Part shown: positions 36,070 through 47,742 of the stretch, one piece after another | How the letters are laid out: each line of letters opens with the position of its first letter | How positions within the stretch are numbered: position 1 is the stretch's first letter | Source: Drosophila persimilis | Lineage: Eukaryota > Arthropoda > Insecta > Diptera > Drosophilidae | Direction of reading: 5' to 3' | Assembly (NCBI RefSeq): GCF_003286085.1 | Contig: NW_020825312.1 | Span: forward strand, 6,200,001-6,264,000 | DNA: 64,000 nt | Position numbers and translations under genes: made by a program | Notes under the pieces: generated by a model | What the model saw: the letters and a program-made list of their open reading frames with translations, nothing else | What the model was told of the DNA's origin: nothing | Databases searched by the model: none

Positions 36070-38712
36070 CTGCTTCTGCAATGTGTTGGAGAGCTCCTGG
36101 AGGCACTCCTTGCGCTCGAAGCGCTCGAACTTGAAGCTGTTGGAGCGGTAGAGCTCGTTGTCCTCCCGCCTCCGGTTGCGGCACAGGCGGCGCGTGATGA
36201 TGTTGCCACTCCCACTCAGCCGGGGTCTGTCAAAGGTAATTCAATTTTTACGGATTAGTCAAGTGTATATGGTAATTATTTCATCATTAGAGATTTTATC
36301 GATTCATTTCTGATTGGTTTTCAAGTCATAACAAGCTGAGGGTTCTTTAGAAGCTAAATATAGATATAGCTACATATATATGAACGATCGTTCAAAGCAG
36401 AATTCTTTCTAAAGAAAACTCTAATTAAAGATTAAGATCTAATTAAGATCACTGCATCGATGGAGAATCGATGGTCTGCAATGAATAGTATCAGATATTA
36501 TCTGAATAAGGAGTTTACTATCAAGCAAATGTCTAAAATTCTCAGGGGAATTCCCACCCCGGGGAACGATGCTGAGATTTGGGTTATTGGACGAGATTTC
36601 ATCGCCGTACTCTCTCTTGGTGTTCCATCGTTAGCCCTTCATTACCCATCAGAAAAATAAAAAAAAAACGAACTATCTAAGCCACCCAAATAGGACGAGT
36701 GGCAGCAGTGGGGCTGGGCTGCCCCAATCCCAGGCACAGCCACAGCAACAGCAATAGCAATAGCAATAGCCATATCATACCCGGAGCTCGTTAGCTGGCG
36801 CTTCATTAAAATTTCACACATTTGGGGGCCTGGTAAAGAAAACTTTGCTCCATTTACCTTATTGCCAGGCGGCGACGACGACTACAACGATGCGTCCGCC
36901 GGCTTAAAGCCACAGAAAAGTTGAAGGCAGAAAATTTAAAACGGAATGGAACGGCGACCCACTTTGCATTTGGGTTCATTCAACGCCCGCTTCGGGCTTC
37001 GGGCTCCGGGCACTTCAATGAAGACCAAGTGAACCCAATCCCAACTCTACCGCAAGGAAAACAAATGAAAAACTAGGGAAAGAGGGTACAGCGTAAGAGC
37101 GAGTGGTGGGCTAGGAGGAGGTGCAGTAGGAGTAGGTGTAGAAGTAGGAGTTGGAGTTGGAGTTGGAGTTCCCTCTGCGGCAAACAAAAGCACAAGCCAC
37201 TGGAGCAGACTCAAGTGGCAGCCACTTGGTGGCATCCACTTGTAACTCCAGATGCCACTCACCCGCAGGGCTTGCAGTGCGTCATGTGCAGATCCCAGTT
37301 GAGGTGGAAGTTGAACATCCGCAGCTTGGCCACCGCTCGCTGCCGCAAAGAGATGTCCGGCTGGGCCACAGCCCCGGCCCCAACAGTGGCAACGGCAACG
37401 GATCCGCCTCCTACGGCAGCACCACATCCAGATCCAGATCCACCGGCCGCTGTCAGGGTGGGTGCTCGCTGGGGATTGGGATACATCATCACGGTACCGC
37501 TGGGCGCTGAGGTAGCGAAGAGGCGACGCGAAGAGCCAGACCCTCCACCGCCGGCGGCTCCGTGGCCATGGTGCCCGTGACGATAGTACTGGTGGTGGTC
37601 CTTCAGAGTGTAGAAGCCGCCGGAAGATCTGAAACGAAGACAAAACAAGATAGTATAAGATCTAAAGAGACTCCGAATCGTATAGTAAACCAATGTGAAA
37701 GGATCTAAGGGGAATAAAGTGGGAGCAATGCATACTATAAAGAAACATGGAGCGGTACATAAATTGATAGTTCAATAATTCGCAAAATGTGCCATAGTCG
37801 TGTATTAATAGAAAGAAACACAGAATCACAGAGCTGCTCGTACTCGTATACTCGTAGAAGCAGAGTTTCAGAGAAGATTGTAATCATTCAAATATAGGGA
37901 GAACATCAAACGAAGAGATCTGTGTGAGTCACTCGAATCCACTGAGCACCGCTCCTATATATCCCTTATATATTTGATCATGAATGAAAAGGTTCTGCAT
38001 CCATTTTAGAAATCATATACCCCTAAGCTAGTCGTAAAATACAAGAGAAAACTTGTCTAAACATGAGGTGTTTATGAATGATTCTGAATGTAGTTTGATA
38101 TTAGATTGAGATTATGGACTATCCTATTTAGGAAACAGAATGATGGAGGAACCTCTTCGAGTATACTCGTCAAGATCCCATCCCCGGTTTGGACACTTAC
38201 GACATATTATCGCCGCTCGGATCGCCCACGCAACTGGTGACGGCTCCCATGCCACCGCCGCGTCGGGGCCGGCTCTTGCGCCTGCGTCGCCGACGCCGCT
38301 CCGAGGAGGCGGTCCGCGTCTGCAGGACATGCTGGCTGAGCGACTTGCTGGCGCCGCCGGATACCGGCAAGGTTTGGCCGCTGCTGGCCAAACGCCGCCC
38401 GGTGGCATTGCTGCCTCCTTTGGCAGTGACAGTTGCAGTCGTTGCCGCCGCACTAGCGGCAGATGCCGCCCCTCCGGACGTCGCTGCTGCCCCGGGCAAT
38501 CCCTGAACGGCAACTACCAGCTGCCCATCGCCGAACCCACCCGCCGAGTTGATGGTATCGGTCGACTGTGGTGTGGCGGCATTGGCTCCACAGACGATGG
38601 CGACGGCGGCACCACCGCCACTACTGACGCTGCCAGCATTCGGCTGCTGTTGCTGGTTCTGGGATTTCGTGTTGCGCAGGCTGTGGTTGACTTTCCGCCA
38701 CATGCGTTCCAT
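36070..38712 (-). CDS. Unrecognised gene, first three coding exons (partial)
   Basis: Exons on the minus strand are 38712-38201, 37628-37263 and 36226-36070. Donors are GTAAGT, GTGAGT and GTGAGT, and acceptors TTTCAG and TTGACAG. Split codons join cleanly (TC|A Ser, GG|A Gly), which is strong evidence for real splicing. The product starts MERMWRKVNHSLRN, then has a Q/A/G/S-rich low-complexity region and a very basic segment (ERRRRRRRKSRPRR). A conserved-looking part follows in exon 2 (LRMFNFHLNWDLHMTHCKPC) and exon 3 (LCRNRRREDNELYRSNSFKF, ending LQKQ). About 345 residues are visible. Exon 3 ends in phase 0 and further exons must lie to the left or outside the window. I do not recognise the family. 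The basic and RSNSF-type elements suggest a cytoplasmic signalling or scaffold protein, which is only a guess. Confidence 0.75.
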
Positions 38713-38960
38713 GTTCTTTGTGTGAGTGTGGTTTTGGTGGTTCCTTGTGGTTCCTTCCTGGGGAGGGTTTTGGTTACCTTTTCCTATGCAATTTCAGCTA
38801 CCTACGAGGATTGGGGATCTAGGGACCTCCTCCGGGTGCCGTTGCCTTCGCCTCTGGCACTCCTCCTTCAGTAGGGCGTATTTTTCGATGTCTTCTCAGT
38901 TTTTGGAGGCGATGGCAATGGTGTTGGTGCTGGTTGTGGGTTTCTTGGAATTCATTTGCG
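38713..38960 (-). promoter_or_regulatory. 5' leader with an in-frame upstream reading frame
   Basis: Upstream of the MERMWRK start, an ATG at 38955 opens 19 codons (MNSKKPTTST...) to TGA (38898-38896). The same frame then continues for 33 charged, coding-like codons (EDIEKYALLKEECQRRRQRH...) to TGA at 38796-38794, all in register with the main ORF. It may be a uORF, a stop-codon readthrough product that fails to reach the main ORF, or part of an alternative exon. Confidence 0.35.
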
Positions 38961-39743
38961 CTACCTGTCCTTTTCTCTAACAACATTCTCACTCACTCGC
39001 ACTCGCATACACATTTACAAAAAAGCTACGTAGCAGGAACTATACATTGTTTATTAAATTTATTGTTGATTTTTTTGTTTTCTTATTTTTTTTCACGATT
39101 GTTGGTATAGCCTAATGTCGATCGTTGTTGAGTATATAACCATTTTATTTGTTGATGTTGTAGTTTGGATTTTCTTGTTGAATTTGATTTATATTTTATT
39201 CGTTGGTGTAATTGGTTTTGCGATTTTATTTGTTGGTGTAGTTTTAAAGTGGAGTGTTGTTGATTTGTTTTAGTTGTAGTTAAAATTTCGTTTTTTGTTG
39301 CAGTTTTAATTTCGTTATTAGTCGTTGGTGTAGTTTTAATATGGATTGTTGTTGAATTGTTGTTATCATAGTTGGTTTTTAGATTGTATATATAATTTTT
39401 ATATCGATATTAGTTGTTGGTTTAGTTGCAATTTCGATTTTGGTGGTTTTTTAGTTTCCATTTCGATAGCTGTTGGTGATATTTTGTTTTTTTTTTTTTA
39501 TTATTGTTGCAATTAAACAATAATTAAAACTTCGATCGAAGCTGAAGGTGTTTTTTTTTTCGATTTTAGATCCTGTTCTTTTTTCTCATCGAATTTCCGC
39601 TGTCATTTCGACTGCATTTTTCTTGTATTTGCTATTTCGATTGTTCTTCTTTCATTGTTATTTCAATTTCAGTTGTTATTGTTGTTGTCTATGGAATGGC
39701 GGAAGTAGAAAACAAAGAGCATGAATCGAGTTTAGTCTCCAAA

Positions 39744-39774
<31 letters not shown>

Positions 39775-41700
39775 CATCTTATACACTCTTTCTGTCTCTG
39801 TGGGTGTGTGGGGCCCGCCTAAAAACCTTTTTGTCATGAGCTTTTAGGTTAAGCACGCGATTCACTCATATTTTGTTGTCGTTTTTGTTGCTGCTATTCT
39901 CGTTGCACTTGTGAATGAATTGTGGAATTTTTTGTTGGTCCACTAAGCCTCTCACTCTCTCAATCTCAATCTCTATCTCTTCCTCTTTCTCTCTGCTCTC
40001 CATTAACGCAAACAAAACGGGGAGACTGAGAGAGGCACACACCAACACCCCACTCTCGCACACACCTTGCGGTGACGACCAGGAAATTGCGCACGATATT
40101 TGTGCAATTTTGCGTTAATAATAAGCAATATTACGAGCGCACTCCGTAACGAGTACAGTGGGTTGCCAGCACGTTGTCAGATGCTGCTGCTAGAGATGGT
40201 CCGCCCGGTCCAGCTGCTCCCGCTCTCGCTCCCGCTGGTTTTGCTCCTGCTTCCGCTGGTGTTAGCGCCCGGCTGGCTGGCTGTTGGCACGTTGAGTCAA
40301 CATGATTTCTGTTCACCAACACACACGACAAAAAAAAACACACTTAGTTGTCCCACCCCACTGCACAGTGGAACGAAACGCAGTTCAAGCTACAGGAAGA
40401 GAATTCTATAGCCGTTAAGCATCACAGTGTAGTGAAACAAAGGAGAGTCAGGTGACCCATTCGTTTTTAGGAAACTTCGGATTCTTGAACGCCTTTAAAA
40501 CTTCTTTAAGCTGTGCTTTTCCTTGTTAACAGAAAAAGATATTAAAAAAAACTTGGACCTTCTTGCCCGTCATCATTGCTTTCAGAAAACAACCGCCGCG
40601 TGAGTTTTACCACTGTGCATCCCAGAGCAACCATCGCAAAAAGAGAGACAGCAAGGGCGAGATAGAGATAGAGAACGAGAAAGAGAAAGAGAAAGAGAGA
40701 GCAAGAGCGCGCTCTCGTGCGCCAGCATTCGCTCTTCGGGACGTGCGTGGGCGCAAGGCAAGGCACGGCACGGCAGTGGCGCGACAGAGTATCGTATCCT
40801 GTCAGGCTCCTGTTCTGGAGCACCCGTGCGGTGCCTCGTGTTGCCGTGTCCTGTGTATAACACAAACACGTTGCTCTGCAAAGGAATTCCATGCCATCAC
40901 TTGGGAGAGGGAGAGCGAGTCGATAACAGCTCACAGATGCTTTCTCTCTCGCTCGCTTAACTGTTTCGCAGCCTCAATGAAGGTTTTTGTTGCCTACATT
41001 TTGGGGCCATCACACACACACATACACTGTCAAAAACACACACACCGATAGTTTTTTGCATACTGGAAATGGGATAAACACTTGGAGTTTTGTTTAGTTT
41101 GGTTGATATTTTAGAGTCCAATACAATCAAAATTCACACTTTTATCACACAAATCCGCTACGCCACTTGGCCAGAGGAGCAGAGCTGAAGCCGCTGCCCG
41201 TTTATTGGCAACGCGCACGCACAAATAACAGAGTGGCTCTGGCGGCGTCAGGTTACAGCAAGCGGCTGCAGACAGATTCGCGGCACGGCACGGCAGGGCA
41301 CAGCACGGTACGGTTCGCGGTTCACCAGCCGAAACCTGAGCAGCACCGAAAACGAGACCGAAAATAGCCGAAGCCCAAACAGAAGCTGAAGCCAAAGCCG
41401 AAGCCGAAGCCGGAGCCGGGGAGAAAGAACCCTCTGCAGGTCGTTAAAATGTAAACATTGGGAGCAATCAAAACGTTGCCGGGCCTTGCAGGAGAAGAGC
41501 AGCGCAGGGGTGTTGAATGAATATTGATGCATTTGTACAAATATCGATATTGTCCTGATAGATTAATCAACTTTCTTTAAGATTGTAAAATATGTAAATG
41601 TAAAATAGTCGTTTTATTTGTATAAATTCATAAATTTATTTACACACTTGAACACTACACGATAGTTACATGTATCGATTGTTCAATCGATAGCTTCCAA
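38961..41700. other. Upstream region of the unrecognised minus-strand gene
   Basis: 39060-39480 is T-rich with repeated GTTGTTG/TAGTTTTAAT motifs. A CT tract lies at 39744-39772. 40190-40310 on the minus strand holds a short leader-like frame (MLTQRANSQPAGR) followed by charged codons. 40650-40705 is GAGAAAGAGAAAG-rich. 41375-41420 carries GAAGCC/GAAGCCG repeats. These features fit 5' untranslated and promoter DNA, but I cannot place a start site. Confidence 0.35.
41542..41549. promoter_or_regulatory. DRE-like site TATCGATA
   Basis: A perfect TATCGATA palindrome, the core recognised by DREF and overlapping BEAF-32 CGATA motifs. A second perfect copy lies at 42672-42679, with partial ATCGATAG copies near 41690 and 42280. 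Confidence 0.5.
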
Positions 41701-41719
41701 TTGGCAACATTTTTGTTTG

Positions 41720-42120
41720 CCGTGTCCTTGCACGACTGCTTTAAATATTTCGGATCTCTCGGACCTGGAAACCATCTCCAACAAGGAGCTGCTGGCCAAG
41801 TGCCTGGAACATAGCCGTCCTGCCGTCGCGGTGACCGATAGAACCCGCGTTGGCGCGCAACCATTTTGGTCTTGTCCACAGAAAAATTCAAAACTGCTGC
41901 TGATATGAAACCCTAGCGGGGAATGTAAGACTCAAAACAGCAGGAAGGTCCAAGTCGCATTGCCACCATCAGTTTCCTATGGCCTGGACAACAGATCCGA
42001 CACAATCACCGGCTCCTATGTGGGCTCCCAGGCGGAAGACGGTGAAGAAAATGTGATCCAACTCCATCCACCCTGCAGACGCCTTGTCTATCAAGCTATT
42101 TCTCTCTTCGCAGCAAATTT
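41720..42120 (+). pseudogene. Broken LEM-domain protein gene relic
   Basis: The frame at 41740-41850 encodes a recognisable LEM-domain N-terminal half: SDLETISNKELLAKCLEH followed by VAVTDRTR, matching the LSNxELRxKLxxxGxxxxPVTxxTR pattern of emerin/otefin/MAN1-type proteins. The conserved continuation is lost by frame change and a stop follows at ~41908. Downstream another frame (41965-42090) encodes YGLDNRSDTITGSYVGSQ and an acidic stretch, consistent with more of the same decayed protein. No introns are seen, so a retrocopy or decayed duplicate of an inner-nuclear-membrane protein gene is likely. The downstream piece near 42725-43010 (RTIDDESPVIRQPTHRCK) may belong to it or to another relic. 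Confidence 0.5.
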
Positions 42121-42671
42121 AGCAAAGTCTAGTGTCATCACAGCTTTAAGGAGCTCCCGAGTACAAATACAGATACGGGATCGAATTCAATCGCCTATTC
42201 TTTTATTTCCAAAACAATTTACAACATGATAAGCCTTGCCCCGTTTTTCGCGTTTGATTTTGGGTTCCGTTTTGGAATCGATAGTGTTTTATCCTCTGCT
42301 TGTTTTGAGATATTTCACTAGATTTGTAGATATTGTAGCTAAATACCTAAAAACCTTTTTGGTTATATGAAACCAAAAGAAGACGAAAAACTTGTGAATG
42401 AAGAAACAGTGGACATCTGTATATTGATCGAAATTTTATCTGCCAACGGAAATTCGCAGTTTGTTGTTTTTTATTTATTTGGGTGATGTACAATTCGAGG
42501 TGTAATTAGAAATAAATTTATTGAGCATATTAAAATATGCGAAAATAATCATAACACAAAAATTCTACATGATACATGATTTCTACATGGAATTTCCCCT
42601 GCGGCGAGGTGCGCCATCTGTGGCGAAATGGCAGTACTTTGTAATTTGAATTTCAGGCCAGTCAAACCGTC

Positions 42672-42679
42672 TATCGATA
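42672..42679. promoter_or_regulatory. DRE-like site TATCGATA
   Basis: Second perfect copy of the DREF-type palindrome. It lies about 50 bp before the coding-like but broken RTIDDESPVIRQ segment, so it could be an old promoter. Confidence 0.4.
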
Positions 42680-43019
42680 TCGAAGCAGCAGTTATTGTGC
42701 GTTTCTAAAAAAAAAAACTTCCTAATGAGAACCATTGACGACGAATCCCCAGTGATTCGCCAGCCAACCCATAGATGCAAAGTAAACTTCGCGGCAACGT
42801 AGGTGTGGTCTTGGCGAGAGTCTGGATCCAACTCTGGCCCCTGGCGTTTCCGATTCAATCCGCAAAAATAGAAAAGAAAGATATGCTTGGTCTACGCTAT
42901 GAGGTCTAATTTCTTAGGTGCTTCATTAAGCAAGACAGCAACAATTTGAACGCCATTGAAGACTCCTCTGAGTGCTGTCTGTTGTGCCAACTGGGACCCG
43001 CCCACACTTAAAAACTTAA

Positions 43020-46000
43020 AAGGAAGGAAATATCTTTGGTAGTTTTTTTTTCGATTTTGTATAGTATTTTTAATTGTTTTGCCTGTTATCATCATCGTCA
43101 GCCTGAGCCTCAGCTCAGCCGTTCATTCCGCCAGCCATATCCATATCCATATCCTCTTGCATTAGTCGTACCACATACATATATCGCTATATATATGTAT
43201 ATAGTCGTGTATATATGTATATGTATGTGTATGTATGTATAGTATAAAGATTGATACTCATGCTAATTCGAATCGCCTCGGTTTTCTTCGTTTCAAAAAA
43301 TGTTGGGCTATTCAATACAATTACATACGGGACCTTTAGTTGACTTTAACATTTAGTTGACATCAAACACACAAATACATATATTTTATAGTTTTTTTTG
43401 TTATTTTTCTTTTGCCTTTTTTTCGTTCTTTTGTTGTTTTGTAATATGTATCGTACTTATATAGGCTGGATGCGTTATGCGATATCTGATCTATATTATA
43501 TAGCACTACTGTATTACACACACACGCACAGGTTTGTAAACTTTTTCAATTTTTTTTGTCTTAGAGTTTTTTTATGTTATAAAGAAAGTTTCGATTAGTT
43601 TCCTTCTTAGACTTAGATTGCTAAAACGTTGGTATTGGCCTATTGTATGAATTATGTACTTTTTTATACTCTAGCAGAGGGTATTATTTTCTTTTGTTTT
43701 TGTTTTTGTTTTTTTTTTTTTTTTTTTATATATGTATGTACTCGAATGTATTTTTTTGTCAATTGCGAATGTGAGATTTGTTTCTTTTTGCGGCCGCTGT
43801 TCGTAGAGTGCGGATATTGGGGATCATATTGTTTGCCTACATATCAGTATGCATATCTCTTTTGCCTTCACTCGAAATGCCTCTCTCCCTTTCACAATAG
43901 GAGAGCGATAGGGCTGATATCCCCGTTTCTTAGTGCACTGCTCCCTGCTATCCTGTTTTTTCTATTCCTTCATGTTCTTGCTAGGCTATATCACAAAATG
44001 TGTTTTGTTTCTCTTTTCTTTCCTTTCTTTGATTCACTGGATTAAGGGAGGGGAAATGGTTTTGAAGAAAACTAGAGTGCCACTAGAGAAGGTTATACAG
44101 AGATTGGCAGCTACTACTTCATTGCCATTTTGGGGCTGAGCCCTACCCAAACGAGGCAGCCACCGATCTGCAGGTTTCCGCCTCGTTAGACGAGTAGCTA
44201 ACGTTGGTACTCCCGAAAAAGTAGAGTTGATAGTCTCTTCCTCAGGATAGCTTTCATTTCTATGCTCCATCCACATACGTAACATATGTATGTATGTAGC
44301 CTTCAAGAGTTCCATACATGTTCCCGCCATATATATTTATTTCTGTTTGTACGAGTATATGCACACGTAAATTGTATATTCATGAATAACCCCCTGAAAA
44401 TTTCCAGTACAGGGTGTCTATACAAGGTGAGGGAGCTTTCCAGAGACCGGCTCCTCATCTGGAATAAGTACACCTTTGTTACCTCCATTGCTGTGCGCTG
44501 TTCGCTATTCGCTAGTAAAAAACCGCTAGTCGTATGTACTAAGTAATGTACTAATGCGTGTAAATTAGTTTGGTTTGGACTTGCAAAAAAGTACAGTCAT
44601 GATCGACTGCACAGTCCCACACAAAACGCAGGCCGTGTACACGGACTTGGACCTGATCAAAAAACACATTTCATTAAACCCTGTGTATCCAGTGTTTTTT
44701 TTTGTTTTGGGTTGAAATGTTACCCGATTTTGTTCGGGCTCGGTGTTTGGTCCTGTGCGTTTTCAGTTTTCGGCTCAGATATATAGAGCTACAAAAATTC
44801 GCTTAATCGATGATCGCTTGGCCAGCGCTAATACCCCAGTAAACTGCGAAATACTTCCCAAAGGGAGCACACACAATGCTGCCAGACTTCTTCTGGTTAG
44901 GCTGAGCGGAAGTCTGGCAACGACGCAACTGCAACTGCTGTGCATGCCCTCCATCCGATCCGACAAAAATATGGCTAAAATTTTACTGCTGCTCTTTTGT
45001 GTGATTGATTCTTCTGCGATCTGCGTTCTGCCTTCTGCGTTCTGCGTTCTACGGCATTCGCTTGGATTAAAAATTTGTTTAAAATTTTAGTTCTGGCTCT
45101 GGTTGTTTCTTCTCTGGTTTCAACATCAAATATATTTCTATATATTATTAAATATAGCATGTTTATATTTATATTCCGATTATGGGGTATGCATACGTAT
45201 GTACAGTTCTCTATAGCAATAATAATAGTTGCTCTTTCTCGTTTCCATCGTTTCTTTTCTTCATTCTTCATTATTTTATGTGTTGATTTTTCTTTTCTCT
45301 TCATCATTTTAAATTAGTTAAGAAAACAAAAAAAAACGGTCATATATACCCTATATATGTATGTGTACAAATGTGTAAAAACAAAATTAAGTTAATATTA
45401 AAATAAAAAAAAAAAACTATAATATATATTTACTGGAGTTCGATCACCCGCGTGGGGTGTGAAGGTGTATACTAAATTAGGCAACGTCTAGTCAAATAAA
45501 TTAAGTCGTTAGTACAAACTAAATGTAAACTTATGATTAAAATCGCTCTCGATCGAGCCTGCCTACATAACAAAATGTATCATTATCGTATAGTATTTAT
45601 ATGTAGATCTACGTGTATTCAAAAAAAGGAAAGTTATCGTCTAATATCTAGCAAGTGTATTTTTCTGTTTTACTGTTTCTATGATCTGTTTTCTAGGTGT
45701 ATAAGTTGTAGGTTTTCTTTCTTGTTTTTAATAAGAAATGTTTCAATTTTTCTCTCGCTTCTCGGGGCCTTCCTCCTCTTCTGCTTCTCTGCTCCATTTC
45801 CTTCCTTCCTCCCATAAGTATGCTACAAAAATGTTTCATCTTATCGTTGGTTGTTGGTGTTTTTGTTGTTGTTTATGTTGTTGGTGTTGGTGTTCTCTTT
45901 TCACGTTTTAACGCTTCCGTTTCCGCTTCTGCTTGCGCTTTTGCTTTGATTCAATTTTTTGTTTTATTTTGTTTTTGTTTTTTTTTTTTTTGGGATCCCC

Positions 46001-46411
46001 CACCATATGGTGGGGCATGCCCCAGCAGTTCTTTGCTGCCTACAAAATTATTGTTGTTGATTGATCGGTCGGACGACCGATCTATCGGTCGGTCGGTCGT
46101 CTTCGACAGAGAGAGAGAGATAGCTTTTAACGCTGGCTGCTTCTCCTGCCGTTAACATTACCGCCGCCGCAGTCACCGGCTGCGGTTGCCACAAAAAAAA
46201 TGTCGCCTCCTCTCCAGCCCTCCCCTCACATACCCACACAAACTGACTCCAGCGGGAGAGCGGCGTGTGCAATAGAGAGAGAGAGTTTTGGCGTGTGAGT
46301 GTGCGAGAGAGAGGTATACAGAGAAAGATATAGAGAGATCACACACACACAAACACAACTCTCTCAAAAGTGCTCCAAAGCTCTGCGCAGCTTTTTACAG
46401 TAAAACGGACA
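43020..46411 (-). other. AT-rich 3' flank / probable long 3' UTR of the IRF2BP gene
   Basis: No coding frame is supported. The strand is strongly T-rich on + (A-rich on the transcript), with TATATGTATATG repeats (43180-43240), T runs and several TTTATT (minus-strand AATAAA) sites, the first at about 45963-45968, roughly 450 nt after the stop. Long AU-rich 3' UTRs are common for neural Drosophila regulators. The true end cannot be set from sequence alone. Confidence 0.4.
45998..46023. other. Overlapping perfect palindromes in the probable 3' UTR
   Basis: CCCCACCATATGGTGGGG (45998-46015) is an 18-nt perfect palindrome, overlapped by GGGGCATGCCCC (46012-46023), a 12-nt perfect palindrome. A third hairpin, GATCGGTCG-GA-CGACCGATC, lies at 46063-46082. 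All fall ~330-415 nt after the IRF2BP stop, on the transcribed strand. Confidence 0.6.
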
Positions 46412-47742
46412 TTAAGACTCGCGCTCCTTCTTCACCTTCACCTCCTCGCCCAGTATGGTGGTGATCTCGCCTTGCATGAACGCCCACGGTATGGTGGAGT
46501 TGGCTAGCGGACAGCGGTCGCCACTCGGACAGTACACCTCGTTGCCCAGTCCCTGGGGAAAAAGGAGAGGGAGAGAAAGTATCAGTAAAACGCTCTGCGG
46601 AGAGGGTCACAAATACTCACATTCTGCCGCTTAATGCTCTCGCGGCTGCAGGGGAAACAGAACTTGTGATGATTCACCGACGGACACTGGACAAAGTGCG
46701 TGTCCTCGAGCCGCTCCTGGCACAGGGTGCACTTGAGCGTGGCATTCTGGGCGGCCGCAGCCGCTGCCGCCGCTGCCGAATTTGATGCTGCACTGCCGCC
46801 CGGCGCCCCACTGATACCGGCACCACCAGCACCTCCGCCGCTGCCCATGCCTGGCGTGCCTTGACTGCCACTGCTCCCGGGGCCAGGGTTCACGGCTCCG
46901 CTGCCATTGCTGCCGGACGGACCGCCGCCGCCGCCGATGCCGGTGCCTCCATTACTGCCCCCGGCCGTGCTGCCGTCGCCGGCCCCCGCACCGGGTGGCA
47001 TAGATGAGGGTCCGCCCCCGTTGCCAGGTGTGGCACTGCCACCGGACAGCTGGGAGTTGCTGGCGCCGCCCGGCACCCCCAAAGAGCCGGCTACTCCTCC
47101 GCTGCCACTGCCCAGTCCGCCGGATACGGCCGCCTGCCCGGCATTCGCACCACCCACCTCTGTGCTTGTGACGGTTGTGCTGGACACATGCCGGGAGCCC
47201 GACGATCGCCGACCCGACGAGGAGCCTGTATGACAATAAAAATGGAAAAGAGTTACAAATGGAAATGGATTATACATTGGGCTGCATTTTCGTTTTAGAG
47301 ATGATAATCGTTCAACAAGAAACCCCGGAATTCCCAGTTCCAGCTTGTGGAAACATTTCAGTCATACGGATGGACAGACAGGAGAAGGAGTATATGGGAA
47401 TATAGTCTCAGTCGTTTACTAATTGATACAACTTTCCAGAAACTTCGTGCTTTGGGATCTTTCAGGGATCAACCAGAAATTAATCTTTATAGTATTAAAG
47501 TTCATCTTTTTTCTAATTGGTTCGTATTATTTTCGTGTAATGCGGCTGCCCTCCTCGGTATTCCCTTTTTGATTTCACCCTAACAGGATCACTTAACATT
47601 CGATAGCATCATCATCATAGCCCAAAAAGCTTAACAGTGAACCACAACTAACCCGAACTATTCGGCGAGTGTACGCTACGTGGGGGCAGCGGTCCCGAGG
47701 GCGGGCTAGATCCATTGCGTCGACTGGCCGGGGACAGGTGCT
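46412..47742 (-). CDS. IRF2BP homologue exons 2-4: SRRN motif and RING-like domain
   Basis: Exon 2 (47742-47653) encodes [16 protein letters not shown], a motif also found before the RING in vertebrate IRF2BP proteins. Exon 3 (47225-46621) is mostly G/S/A-rich linker, then the first half of the RING-like domain. Exon 4 (46552-46412) supplies the second half and the conserved KVKKERE tail; its stop TAA is at 46414-46412. Confidence 0.92.

Noticed and set aside
37047..37643. 198-codon minus-strand frame overlapping exon 2 of the unrecognised gene
   Set aside because: It is a different register of the same exon. The register I chose joins by split codons to both neighbouring exons; this one does not.
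46907..47233. Proline-rich 108-codon frame on +
   Set aside because: It is the antisense shadow of the Gly/Ser/Ala-rich linker of the IRF2BP exon 3.
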